The translations under genes were made by a program, and so were the position numbers. From Deltaproteobacteria bacterium (GTDB lineage: Bacteria > Myxococcota_A > UBA9160 > SMWR01), in the NCBI GenBank assembly GCA_002729515.1, contig PBYF01000094.1:1-46865 (forward strand): a stretch of DNA of 46,865 nt, in the 5' to 3' direction. The notes beneath the pieces were generated by a model. The model was given only the letters and a program-made list of their open reading frames with translations. It did no database searches and was not told where the DNA came from. Numbering within the stretch: the first letter of the stretch is position 1; every line of letters starts with the position of its first letter. Of the stretch, positions 32,074-40,490 are shown piece after piece.

Positions 32074-34272
32074 ATGCTCCAGCGGATCTGGATCTCACTC
32101 GCACTCGCCCTGGTGACAGCCGGGGTGTACGCGCCGGTGCGCGGACACGAGTTCGTGCTGCTGGACGACCTGCGAGTCATGGTCCACAACCCAGCACTCG
32201 AGTTCGATGGTCCGGTCGACGCGTTGGGCAAGGCGTTCAGCACCACGACGGCCGCCAACTGGCTCCCCGTGACATTGATTTCGCTCCAGGTAGACCGGGC
32301 GCTCTGGAAGGGGGACCCCGCCGGATCGTTCTTGGGCAACGTGGCGTTGCACGTCGCCGCGACGCTGCTGCTCTTCCTCGCGCTGCAGCGGCTCACTGGA
32401 GCCCTGTGGCCCTGCGCCTTCGTGGCCGCCGTCTTCGCGCTCCACCCCCTCCACGTGGAATCGGTGGCGTGGGCCTCGATGCGCAAGGACGCGCTCTCAG
32501 GCCTCTTCTTCATGCTGGCGCTCTGGAGCTATGCCGGCTACGCCGAGCGACCCGGGCGCCTGCGCTACGCCGCCGTGACGCTCTGGCTCATCCTGGGCCT
32601 GCTCTCGAAGCCCACCGTCGTAACGCTGCCCTTCGTGCTGCTGCTCCTCGACTGGTGGCCCCTCGAGCGCCTCCGGTGCGCCGAGACCCGGCGCGCCGCT
32701 GTGGTCGAAAAGCTGCCGTGGGTGGCCCTCGCCGCCGGTGCAGGCGTCGCGACCTGGCTGGTGCAGGACCAGTGGGAGGCGATCTCCGACCTGGTCGCGC
32801 TACCGCTCGACCAGCGGCTCGCAAACGCCATCGAGTCGTGGCGCCTCTACATCGAGAAGAGCTTCTGGCCGGCTGACCTGGCGGTCTACTACCCCCATCC
32901 ACGGGCATCGCTCGGATGGGGTCGCGTTGCGATGTCTGGGGCACTGCTCGCGACCGTGAGCGGCGTGAGCCTCTCGCTCGCACGAACGCGCCCGTATCTG
33001 ATCGTGGGATGGCTCTGGTACCTGGGAATGCTGCTGCCAATGATTGGAATCGTGCAGGTGGGCGACCAGGCAATGGCCGATCGCTACAGCTACCTGCCGC
33101 TCATCGGCCTGTCCATCGCCGTAGCCTGGGGACTCACCGACCTGTTCGGAGGGCGCGCGGCCGGGCGTGTCGGCCTCGCGCTCGCGGGAGCCGCATCGGT
33201 CCTGGCGATGTCGGGAGCCACCGCCGCCCAACTCGAACACTGGCGCAACGAGATCGTCCTGGAAACACGGGCCGTCGCGATTTCCCCGCACGATTCCAGG
33301 TCGCGCCACCGCCTGGCGGCCGCCCTGCAGCGGGCTGGGAGATTCGACGAGGCCACCGTGCAGATCGAACACGCGCTGGAGTTGGCCCCGCAACACGGCT
33401 GGGCCCACGCAGAACTGGCCGACCTTCTCGCCCGAGGAAACCAACTCGACCGGGCGATCGACCGGTACCAGCACGCCATCGCCCTCTCCCCGAATCTCGA
33501 CCGGGCCCACGTCAACCTGGGACTCGCCCTGGCACGGCTCGACCGCCTGGAAGAGGCACGGCTCCATCTCGAGCGCGGAATGGCACTTCACGCAGACGGG
33601 CGCCGGCATTCCGACCTGCCTCCGGAACGCCTGGCGGCGCCCCACCTGGCCCTCGCAGACGCGCTCGTCGCAGCGGGCGAACTCGACGCGGCGATCGCAC
33701 ACTACAAAAGTGCGTTCGCGCTCGACCCCAGCCGCACACGCGCTGGCGCCAACCTCGGCTTGGCGCTCGCGGAGGCCAACCGTTTCGAGGAGGCGCAGCC
33801 GCTGCTCGAGGACTCCTTGACCATCAACTACCGGTCGGAACAGGTCCAGGCCGGTCTGGCCCGAACCTACGCAAGCCTGGGACGGAAGCAGGATGCGGTG
33901 CGCCACTTTCGCAACGCGCTCTTGCTGCGCCCCGGCTGGCGCCACGCCACCAACGACTTGGCCTGGATCCTCGCCACGAGTCCAAACCCGGATCTGCGCG
34001 ACCCGGAAGAGGCGGTGGCGCTGATGGAGAACGTGCTACTCGAGAAAGAGTACCACGCCGCGATGCTCGACACGCTCGGCGCCGCGTATGCCGCCGCCGG
34101 TCGCACCGACGACGCGGTGCGCGCCGCCGACCGCGCCCTCGCCTTGGCACGGCGCGACCCTGCCCTCGCAGCGGCGATCCGTGAGCGACGCACGCTGTAC
34201 CTCGACGGGACCCCCTTCACGGAAGTGGACAACGGCAACGGAGCGGCAAAAGCACCCAGCGCCGTGCGCTAG
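32074..34272 (+). CDS. TMTC-like polytopic membrane protein with TPR tail
   Basis: 732 aa. Residues 1-400 hold about ten or eleven TM helices with the signatures of the TMTC/GT-C glycosyltransferase-like family: an acidic first loop (VLLDDLRVM, Asp31-Asp32) and HPLHVESVAWASMRKDALSG at about 124-143. Residues about 400-720 are tandem TPRs (RHRLAAALQRAGRFDEATVQ, AHVNLGLALARLDRLEEA). The animal TMTC proteins transfer mannose from a lipid donor; bacterial relatives are uncharacterised, so glycosyl transfer onto surface proteins or glycans is inference. First gene of a packed run with TraB, GT4, Gfo/Idh/MocA and heptosyltransferase genes. A paralogue lies at 43325-45361. Confidence 0.85.
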   Translation: MLQRIWISLALALVTAGVYAPVRGHEFVLLDDLRVMVHNPALEFDGPVDALGKAFSTTTAANWLPVTLISLQVDRALWKGDPAGSFLGNVALHVAATLLLFLALQRLTGALWPCAFVAAVFALHPLHVESVAWASMRKDALSGLFFMLALWSYAGYAERPGRLRYAAVTLWLILGLLSKPTVVTLPFVLLLLDWWPLERLRCAETRRAAVVEKLPWVALAAGAGVATWLVQDQWEAISDLVALPLDQRLANAIESWRLYIEKSFWPADLAVYYPHPRASLGWGRVAMSGALLATVSGVSLSLARTRPYLIVGWLWYLGMLLPMIGIVQVGDQAMADRYSYLPLIGLSIAVAWGLTDLFGGRAAGRVGLALAGAASVLAMSGATAAQLEHWRNEIVLETRAVAISPHDSRSRHRLAAALQRAGRFDEATVQIEHALELAPQHGWAHAELADLLARGNQLDRAIDRYQHAIALSPNLDRAHVNLGLALARLDRLEEARLHLERGMALHADGRRHSDLPPERLAAPHLALADALVAAGELDAAIAHYKSAFALDPSRTRAGANLGLALAEANRFEEAQPLLEDSLTINYRSEQVQAGLARTYASLGRKQDAVRHFRNALLLRPGWRHATNDLAWILATSPNPDLRDPEEAVALMENVLLEKEYHAAMLDTLGAAYAAAGRTDDAVRAADRALALARRDPALAAAIRERRTLYLDGTPFTEVDNGNGAAKAPSAVR

Positions 34273-34281
34273 TGTGGCCCG

Positions 34282-35472
34282 ATGGAAAGTCCGGCGGATG
34301 GCACCGACTGGTCGCGAGACGTCCACTCGGTCGCAGTGGGCGATCGCGAGATAATCCTCGTAGGGACCGCACACATCTCCCGCGAGTCGGCGGACCTCGT
34401 GCGTGAGGTGATCGAGCACGAGCGCCCCGACGCAGTATGCATCGAACTCGATCCCCAGCGATTCGCCGCGCTTTCACAAAAGCGTCGATTCGATGCACTC
34501 GACCTGAAGCAGGTGATCCGAAACCGCCAGCTTGCAGCGCTCATCGCAAACCTGCTGCTCGCTACCTATCAGAAGAAACTGGGAGGCAAGCTCGGGGTAA
34601 CGCCGGGCACAGAGCTGCTCGAAGCCTCACGGACGGCAGAACGGCTGGAGATTCCGATCTCGCTATGCGATCGCGACGTACGTGTCACACTCCGGCGGGC
34701 CTGGTCCGCACTCTCCTTGTGGAAAAAGGCACGCCTGGTCTCGGACTTCTTGGCCAGTGGCTTCGAGAGTGCCGAACTCGACGAAGATCAGCTTCGCCAA
34801 ATGCGCGAACGCGACGTGCTCTCGGAACTGATGGAGGATCTCGGACGCGCCCTTCCCGAGCTCAAACAGGTACTGATCGACGAGCGCGACGCCTATCTCG
34901 CCCATCGCATCCGGGAGACCGAGGGACAACGAGTAGTCGCGGTGGTTGGAGCCGGCCACGTCGAAGGAATGCGTCGCGCCTTGGAAGAACAGCGCGAGAT
35001 CGACCTCCACGCCCTGGAGACGGTACCGCCCGTCTCTACGGTCTGGCGTTGGGTCGGCTGGGGCGTGCCTACCCTGGTGATCGGAGGGCTCGTGTGGATC
35101 GGTCTCACCAAGGGCGCGAGTGTCGCGGGCGAAAGCCTGGCCTTCTGGATCCTCGCCAACGGCGTACCGAGCACGATCGCTGCCGCCGCCGCCCTCGCCC
35201 ATCCGGCCACGGTAGCGGCGGCCTTCTTCGTCGCCCCGGTCACGTCGCTGACACCCGTGATCGGTGCGGGCACCGTACTGGCCTTCGTGCAGTCCTGGGT
35301 CCAGCCTCCACTCGTCTCGGAATTCGAGTCCTTCTCCGACGACATGGCATCGCCGCGCGCCTGGTGGCGCAGCCGCCTGCTGCGCGTCTTGCTCGTCTTC
35401 GTGCTGACCACCATCGGAAGCCTGATCGGAACCTACGTCGGAGGACTCGAGATCCTCGCAAATGTCTTCTGA
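34282..35472 (+). CDS. TraB/PrgY-family membrane protein
   Basis: 396 aa, nine bases after the TMTC-like gene. The TraB-domain motifs are clear: LVGTAHISRES, AVCIELDPQRF, and VGAGHVEGM. The N-terminal 260 residues are soluble. About four TM helices follow (LVIGGLVWIGL, STIAAAAALAH, AAFFVAPVTSLTPVIGAGT, LLVFVLTTIGSLIGTYVGG). Members include PrgY of Enterococcus, which lowers pheromone signal, and eukaryotic mitochondrial proteins. The fold resembles Tiki/GumN metalloproteases, so peptide cleavage is possible. The link to the glycan genes downstream is positional only. Confidence 0.85.
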   Translation: MESPADGTDWSRDVHSVAVGDREIILVGTAHISRESADLVREVIEHERPDAVCIELDPQRFAALSQKRRFDALDLKQVIRNRQLAALIANLLLATYQKKLGGKLGVTPGTELLEASRTAERLEIPISLCDRDVRVTLRRAWSALSLWKKARLVSDFLASGFESAELDEDQLRQMRERDVLSELMEDLGRALPELKQVLIDERDAYLAHRIRETEGQRVVAVVGAGHVEGMRRALEEQREIDLHALETVPPVSTVWRWVGWGVPTLVIGGLVWIGLTKGASVAGESLAFWILANGVPSTIAAAAALAHPATVAAAFFVAPVTSLTPVIGAGTVLAFVQSWVQPPLVSEFESFSDDMASPRAWWRSRLLRVLLVFVLTTIGSLIGTYVGGLEILANVF

Positions 35473-35478
35473 AGCCCC

Positions 35479-36579
35479 ATGGCCCCCCGCCCCCTCGCCA
35501 TCGCCCACGTGACCGCGGAGCAGGGCTTCTCCGGTGGTGAGGTGCAGGTCTTCCTGCTGGCGGAAGGCCTCCGGGAACACGGATATCGCTGCGTGCTCGT
35601 CTGCCCGCGCGGCAGCCGCAGCGAAGTCGAGGCGCACAGACGCGGGTTCGCTATCGAGCAGGTCCCCACCCTCCGCGACTGGTCTCCATTGTCCGTCTCC
35701 CGGGCAGCGCACGCCCTGCGCGCCGCCCGGCCCGACGTGGTCCACCTCCACACGCAGCGTGCGGCCTGGATAGGCGGCCTGGCGGCGAAGCGACTGCGGC
35801 TGCCCGCACTCGCCACCCGGCGCATGGATCGAGCCATGAAGCGCGGCTGGCGCAACCGCTTCATCTACGGGCGGGCAGCCCGCATCGCGGTGGCGATCTC
35901 GAAGCCCATCGCCGGGCAGCTCGCTGACTGCGGCCTGCCCGCGGCCGCGATCCGTGTCGTCGCCAGCGCGGTCGATCCCGCCCGCCTGGTGGCAAAGCGA
36001 ACACGCGTCGAGGTGCGGCGCGCCCTCGGCGCAACAGCCGACGAGACATGCATCTTGAGCGTCGCTTCGCTGCACCCTCGCAAAGGGCTCGACGTGCTCC
36101 TCGACGCCATGAGCCGACTCGGCGCGCGCCAGCTGCACCCGAAGCTCTGGATCGCGGGCGAGGGGCCCGGGCACAGCGCACTCGAGACGCAGGTGAAGAA
36201 GCTGAGCCTCGCGGGTCAGGTGACGCTACTCGGCCAGCGCGACGACATCGCTGACCTGATGGTCGCTTGTGACGTGTTCGCGTTGCCCTCGCGCCGGGAA
36301 GGGCTCGGCGTCGCGGCGCTCGAGGCCATGGCCCTGGGCCGGCCCATCGCCGCCAGCCGCGTCGGTGGGCTTGCGGACGCGGTGGGACACGACGAGGCGG
36401 GGCTTCTGGTCTCCCCCGGCGACGCAGCGGCACTGGCCGAAGCGCTCGGGCGGCTTGCGACGAACCCCGCACTGCGCCTCCGGCTCGGCACTGCGGGCCG
36501 GGAGCGGGCCACCGAGCGCCATTCGGCGGCCGCAATGGTGAAGGCCTACGAGGCCCTCTACGCCGAGGTTCTCACGTGA
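35479..36579 (+). CDS. GT4-family glycosyltransferase
   Basis: 366 aa with the GT-B two-domain layout: an N-terminal TAEQGFSGGEVQVFLLAEGL and a C-terminal donor site with VASLHPRKGLDVLLDAM, LWIAGEGPG, and the E-x7-E motif in SRREGLGVAALEAMALGRPI. It probably transfers a sugar from a nucleotide donor to a lipid-linked or LPS acceptor at the inner face of the membrane. The gene starts six bases after the TraB-family gene and its TGA overlaps the GTG of the next gene (GTGA), so it belongs to the same operon as the heptosyltransferase. Confidence 0.9.
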   Translation: MAPRPLAIAHVTAEQGFSGGEVQVFLLAEGLREHGYRCVLVCPRGSRSEVEAHRRGFAIEQVPTLRDWSPLSVSRAAHALRAARPDVVHLHTQRAAWIGGLAAKRLRLPALATRRMDRAMKRGWRNRFIYGRAARIAVAISKPIAGQLADCGLPAAAIRVVASAVDPARLVAKRTRVEVRRALGATADETCILSVASLHPRKGLDVLLDAMSRLGARQLHPKLWIAGEGPGHSALETQVKKLSLAGQVTLLGQRDDIADLMVACDVFALPSRREGLGVAALEAMALGRPIAASRVGGLADAVGHDEAGLLVSPGDAAALAEALGRLATNPALRLRLGTAGRERATERHSAAAMVKAYEALYAEVLT

Positions 36580-37541
36580 GCCGGCCGCTGCGCGTGGGAC
36601 TCGTCGGCGCTCGGCGCACGCGTCAGGGACTCGGTCCCTTCGTGGCCCGGGACCTGCGCGCCGCCGGTGCCGAGGTCGTCGCGTTCGTCGCCACCCGCGA
36701 GACGACTTGCGCCCAAGCGGCGGAACAGCTGCAGCAAAACGCGGGCGTGCGGCCGCGTCCCTACCTGGAAACCGGCGCGATGCTCGAGGCCGAGACACTC
36801 GATGCGTTGGCGATCTGCTCACCCCACGAGACCCACGCGGACGCGCTCGAACTCGGGCTGAACCGGGGGCTGCACACCCTGTGCGAGAAACCGCTCGTCT
36901 GGGGTGAAGACGCCGCAGAGAAATCCGTGCGTCTGGCCCGGGCATTCGCCGACGCGAGCCTGGTGCTCTTCGAAAACTGCCAGTGGCCGTACACGCTGCC
37001 GGCGTTCGAGCGCCTCCACCCGGGCGTCCTGGATCAACCGCCCCGGCGCTTCGAAATGCTGTTGGAGCCCGCGGGAGACGGTGCGCGCATGCTCGGCGAC
37101 TCGTTGCCCCACCCCCTGAGCCTGCTCCAGCGGCTCGCCCCCGCGGACGCACCCCGGCTCGAGGCAATCCGTTGCGAATCGGATGCGCCCGACGCCCCTC
37201 GCGTGCGCCTGTGCTTCACCTACGTGGCCGACGACGTCCTCGTCGAAAGCGAAATCAAACTCCACCAGAAGCTCACCCATCCGCGCGAGAACCGGCTCGT
37301 CATCGATGGCCACGCGGTGCAGCGCTGCGTGGCTCCCGACTACGCACTTGCCTTTGCAGACGCCGGACGTCGCGTGAAGCTCGATGACCCGCTCACCGCC
37401 CTCGTCGCCGACTTCGTCGGGCGGGCGCGAGACGGCTTCGACCCCGAAGCGGGACGACGAACCCGGGAGATTGCCGCACGTGCCGCGCTGCTCGAGAGCC
37501 TCGTCTCGGCGTGGCGACTCCAGACGGCACCGGCCCGATGA
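36576..37541 (+). CDS. Gfo/Idh/MocA-family oxidoreductase
   Basis: 321 aa. Rossmann start VGLVGARRTRQGLG, then AICSPHETHADALELGL, the family's CEKPLVWG with the catalytic Lys, and a His in GDSLPHPLSLL. The dinucleotide motif is atypical, GARRTRQGLG instead of the usual GxGxxG at that spacing. Members use NAD(P) to oxidise or reduce sugars and sugar nucleotides. GTG start overlaps the glycosyltransferase stop, and its own TGA overlaps the next ATG (ATGA). The setting suggests modification of a sugar that the neighbouring transferases use. Confidence 0.85.
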   Translation: MSRPLRVGLVGARRTRQGLGPFVARDLRAAGAEVVAFVATRETTCAQAAEQLQQNAGVRPRPYLETGAMLEAETLDALAICSPHETHADALELGLNRGLHTLCEKPLVWGEDAAEKSVRLARAFADASLVLFENCQWPYTLPAFERLHPGVLDQPPRRFEMLLEPAGDGARMLGDSLPHPLSLLQRLAPADAPRLEAIRCESDAPDAPRVRLCFTYVADDVLVESEIKLHQKLTHPRENRLVIDGHAVQRCVAPDYALAFADAGRRVKLDDPLTALVADFVGRARDGFDPEAGRRTREIAARAALLESLVSAWRLQTAPAR

Positions 37542-38563
37542 ACGCTCCGGAGCGCATCCTGGTGCGCTCACCCACCTGGGTGGGCGACGCTGTGATGGCA
37601 ACACCCGCCCTGCGCGCCCTGCGCGCCACGCACTCCGAGGCGGAGATCACCGTGGAGGGGCGCCCGGTGCTCGGCGAACTCCTGGCGGGGCTCCCGAGCT
37701 ACGACCGCTTCCTCGACGACCCGGGGAGCGCCGCGCGCGGCCTCATCTCCCGCGTGCGGCGACTGCAGCGCGGCCGCTACGACTGGGCGGTGCTGCTTCC
37801 CGACTCTCCCCGCGCGGCGCTCGGTCCCTACCTGGCCGGGATCCCGAAGCGGGTGGGCTACGCACGCGACGTCGCGCGCCGCATGCTGCTCACCGAAGCC
37901 CTTCGGCACGAACCGGGAGCGGGCCCGGTTCCGATGACCGAGCGTTACCTGCGCATCACGCGACAGCTGGGCTGCCCGGACCAGGGAGATGCCCTCGAAC
38001 TCGCGGTAGCACCGACGGCGCGCGAGCGCTGTGCGGCGCGGCTCGCCGCCCTCGGCGTGGCCCGGGGGGAAGACGTGGTCGCGGTGACTCCGGGCGCGAG
38101 CTTTGGCGCCAGCAAGCTCTGGCCGCCCGAATACTTCGCGCACACCTGTGACGCTCTGGCGACGCGCCTGGGCCTGCGAACCGTCGTCGCACCGGGTCCG
38201 GGCGAGGTCGCAATCGCGCACCGGATCGCGAACCGGATGCACGCGTCGGGCGTCGCCTGGGTCGACCCCGGCCCACGCCTCGACGAGGTCGTGGCGCTCG
38301 TGGAGCGAGCCAGCCTGGTGCTGACGAACGACACCGGTCCACGCCACGTCGCGGTGGCGCTGGATCGACCGGCGGTGGTGCTCATGGGTCCCACGGATCC
38401 GCGCATCACGGACCAGCACACCGAACGACAGCGCGTGCTCCGCGAAGACGTGGAGTGCAGCCCGTGCCAGCTCAAGGCCTGCCCCACCGACCACCGCTGC
38501 ATGACGCGCCTGACCCCGGAACGGGCGGTCGCCGCCGCTGAAGAGCTCCTCCGGACTCGCTGA
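37538..38563 (+). CDS. LPS heptosyltransferase family protein (WaaF-like, GT9)
   Basis: 341 aa. GT9 landmarks: ILVRSPTWVGDAVMATPALRAL at the N-terminus, TPGASFGASKLWPPEYFA, and VLTNDTGPRHVAVALDRPAVVLMGPTDPR. A Cys-rich tail typical of heptosyltransferase II is present (ECSPCQLKACPTDHRCM). It should add heptose from ADP-heptose to the LPS inner core. I start it at ATG 37538 (ATGA overlap with the preceding stop); an earlier in-frame ATG at 37511 lies inside the preceding gene. Last gene of the TMTC-TraB-GT4-Gfo-GT9 run and the best evidence that the host makes LPS. Confidence 0.9.
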   Translation: MNAPERILVRSPTWVGDAVMATPALRALRATHSEAEITVEGRPVLGELLAGLPSYDRFLDDPGSAARGLISRVRRLQRGRYDWAVLLPDSPRAALGPYLAGIPKRVGYARDVARRMLLTEALRHEPGAGPVPMTERYLRITRQLGCPDQGDALELAVAPTARERCAARLAALGVARGEDVVAVTPGASFGASKLWPPEYFAHTCDALATRLGLRTVVAPGPGEVAIAHRIANRMHASGVAWVDPGPRLDEVVALVERASLVLTNDTGPRHVAVALDRPAVVLMGPTDPRITDQHTERQRVLREDVECSPCQLKACPTDHRCMTRLTPERAVAAAEELLRTR

Positions 38564-38573
38564 CGAGCATCGC

Positions 38574-38684
38574 GCCGACGCTACAGCGCTCGCCCACCCG
38601 CGGCGTCCCAGCCGACGCTACAGCGCTCGCCCACCCGCGGCGTCCCAGCCGACGCTACAGCGCTCGCCCACCCGCGGCGTCCTA
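38574..38684. repeat. 37-bp tandem repeat, three copies, between convergent genes
   Basis: Copies at 38574-38610, 38611-38647 and 38648-38684. The first two are identical. The third differs at its second-last base, T for C, and that base completes the stop codon (CTA on this strand) of the leftward Crp-family gene. Each unit has GACGC...GCGTC arms. The array fills the gap between the heptosyltransferase and the regulator. Confidence 0.95.
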
Positions 38685-39392
38685 GTCGATGTCGCAGCCG
38701 GCGAGTTGCTCGAGGAACTCGGGACGGGCGATGAGGACGTAGCCGCTGTCGAAGCTCAGAACCCCCTTCTCATGCCACTGACGCATCTGCTTGTTAATGC
38801 TCTCCCGGGTGGCGCCGACGAGGTCACCCCATTCCTCCTGGGAGAGCTTGAGATTGATTCGGACACCCCCTTCCACCTCGTCGCCGTAGACCGACGCGTA
38901 GTGGACGAGCTTTTTCGCCAACCGAACGGGCAGGTTGAGGAAGAGTGTGTCCTCGACGAGCTCGCTGAGGTGGCGGACACGGTCCGCAAGCACCATCAGC
39001 AGCTCGGCCGAGGCCTCCGGATGGTTCTTCAGGAAGATGAGAAAGTCCTTGCGCCCGATGGCGAGAAGCTCACTTTCGGTGATGGCCGAGACGGTGGCAG
39101 ATCGCCGCCCGCTGCCGAGGAACGCAATCTCCCCGAGCACCTCGCCCGGTCCCATGGTGTTGAAGACGATGTCGTCGCCCTCCTCGGAGGTCGTGAGCGC
39201 CTTCAGGGTGCCCCTCACCACGAGGTAGACCCGGTCTCCCTCGTCGTCCTTGTGGCAGAGCTCCTCCCGAGGAGCGAGTGAAACCGGCCGGCAGGCCTCG
39301 ACGAGGGCATCCAGCTCCCGATCCGAAAGGCCCGAGAACAAGGGCGCACGAGCAAGGAGCGTGCGCTTTTCCCGCCGAGTCAGTATCGGCAT
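38682..39392 (-). CDS. Crp/Fnr-family transcriptional regulator
   Basis: 236 aa from ATG 39392 (MPILTRREKRTLL); the frame extends to 39494 without protein character. N-terminal cyclic-nucleotide-binding fold: LFSGLSDRELDALVEAC, VYLVVRGTLKAL, and GPGEVLGEIAFLGSGRRSATV. The last matches the phosphate-binding cassette of cNMP-binding proteins (GE-A and R-SA). The C-terminal winged helix is SQEEWGDLVGATRESINKQMRQW. No Cys cluster for an Fe-S centre is seen, so it is more Crp-like than Fnr-like, and the CHASE2 cyclase at 30018 is a plausible source of ligand. Its stop codon is supplied by the last copy of the 37-bp repeat. Confidence 0.9.
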   Translation of the reverse strand: MPILTRREKRTLLARAPLFSGLSDRELDALVEACRPVSLAPREELCHKDDEGDRVYLVVRGTLKALTTSEEGDDIVFNTMGPGEVLGEIAFLGSGRRSATVSAITESELLAIGRKDFLIFLKNHPEASAELLMVLADRVRHLSELVEDTLFLNLPVRLAKKLVHYASVYGDEVEGGVRINLKLSQEEWGDLVGATRESINKQMRQWHEKGVLSFDSGYVLIARPEFLEQLAGCDID

Positions 39393-39556
39393 TTCTTTAG
39401 CATACACGCGACGGTCCAAGATCTCCGATTTCTTCCGGGAGCCACCTCGAAGGCAAAACTGCACGCCAGCCGTCAGCGGGGGCCTTCGCTCCACTCCGCG
39501 CTCGGCCGGATGGCCGCGACAACCGGGCAGACTAATTCAATTCCTGGCCTCCCGGG

Positions 39557-39573
39557 TCCGGTCTCAGACCGGA
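39557..39573. promoter_or_regulatory. Perfect dyad TCCGGTCT-C-AGACCGGA
   Basis: Eight-base arms around one central base, in the 236-bp gap between the divergent Crp-family gene (start 39392) and the broken kinase gene (start 39629). Symmetry and position suggest an operator for a dimeric regulator, but no known consensus matches. It is not the Crp consensus TGTGA-N6-TCACA. Confidence 0.35.
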
Positions 39574-39628
39574 AACACCGGCAACAGTCTTGTCACCGGG
39601 GGTCCTCAGGACTCACAATCGCTCAGCG

Positions 39629-40450
39629 ATGGAACGAAACCGCGAAACACCGCCGGGGGCGCTCACCGAGCCGCTCGCTCCTGACGCGAGCGACATCCAG
39701 GAGACCCACGCGGCGCTGCGCGAGAGCGAGGAGCGGTTCCACGCCGTCACACGCAATGCGCCGGACCTGCTCGTCGAGCTGCTACCGGGCAATCACCGAG
39801 AGCGCCCACGAGATCATTTCGGAGTGCGACGACGAGGGCCGTGTCCTCTACGTGAGCCCCGCGATGGCCACATTGCTCGGCTACACGCCGAACCAGAGCG
39901 CCGGAACCACCCCGGTCACGATCGTCGATCCCGACGGCGTCGAGCAAATCGTTGGACAGTTCCTCGAAACCGTGAAAACGGGCAAGCCCACCTTCAGGGC
40001 GCCCTTTCGCTGCCGTCACCGGGACGGAACCTGGCGTTGGCTCGAGAGCCAGACCATCGCCTACCAACGCAGCGACGGCGAGCGCCGTTTCCTGACGGTG
40101 ACACGCGACGTAACCGATCGCCACAACCTCGAGGAGCAATTCCAGCAGGCACAGCGCCTCGAGGGTCTCGGCGTCCTGGCGGGCGGCGGCGCTCACTCGC
40201 CAGATGCTGGCCTGCGCGGGAAGGGGAGCGGCTCACGTCGAAACTCTGGACCTCTCCGTCCTGGTGCGCGACATGATGCAGCTTCTCGAGAATTCGGTGG
40301 CACGCCGATGCGCGGGCGCTGTTCGTGAGCGGCTACTCGGAGGATCCCACGTCGCCACTGCTCACCGACCAGAAACACACGAGCTTTCTTCAGAAACCAT
40401 TCGCCCCTGACGAGTTGCTCGAGCAGATGCGCGCTCTACTCAAGAGCTGA
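39629..40450 (+). pseudogene. Remains of a PAS-PAS-HisKA-HATPase-REC hybrid histidine kinase
   Basis: Four fragments of one hybrid kinase lie in order but in shifting frames. 39629 to about 39781: ALRESEERFHAVTRNAPDLL, the start of a PAS domain. About 39780 to 40187: a nearly full PAS domain (YRAITESAHEIISECDDEG, then LEEQFQQAQRLEGLGVLAGG), ending just where the H-box should begin. About 40187 to 40300: LTRQMLACAGRG and LSVLVRDMMQLLENS, from the end of the HisKA region. About 40304 to 40450: ALFVSGYSED, TSFLQKPFAPDELLEQMRALL, the end of a receiver. The H-box, most of the ATPase and the phospho-acceptor Asp are missing. No single frame spans it, so it cannot signal. Confidence 0.75.
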
Positions 40451-40490
40451 TGCTCGGAATGGCTGAGATCCGGTATCGTCGACCGACTCC

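Noticed and set aside
34663-36174. 503-codon minus-strand frame across the TraB and GT4 genes
   Set aside because: Spans two well-supported genes on the opposite strand and has no recognisable domain.
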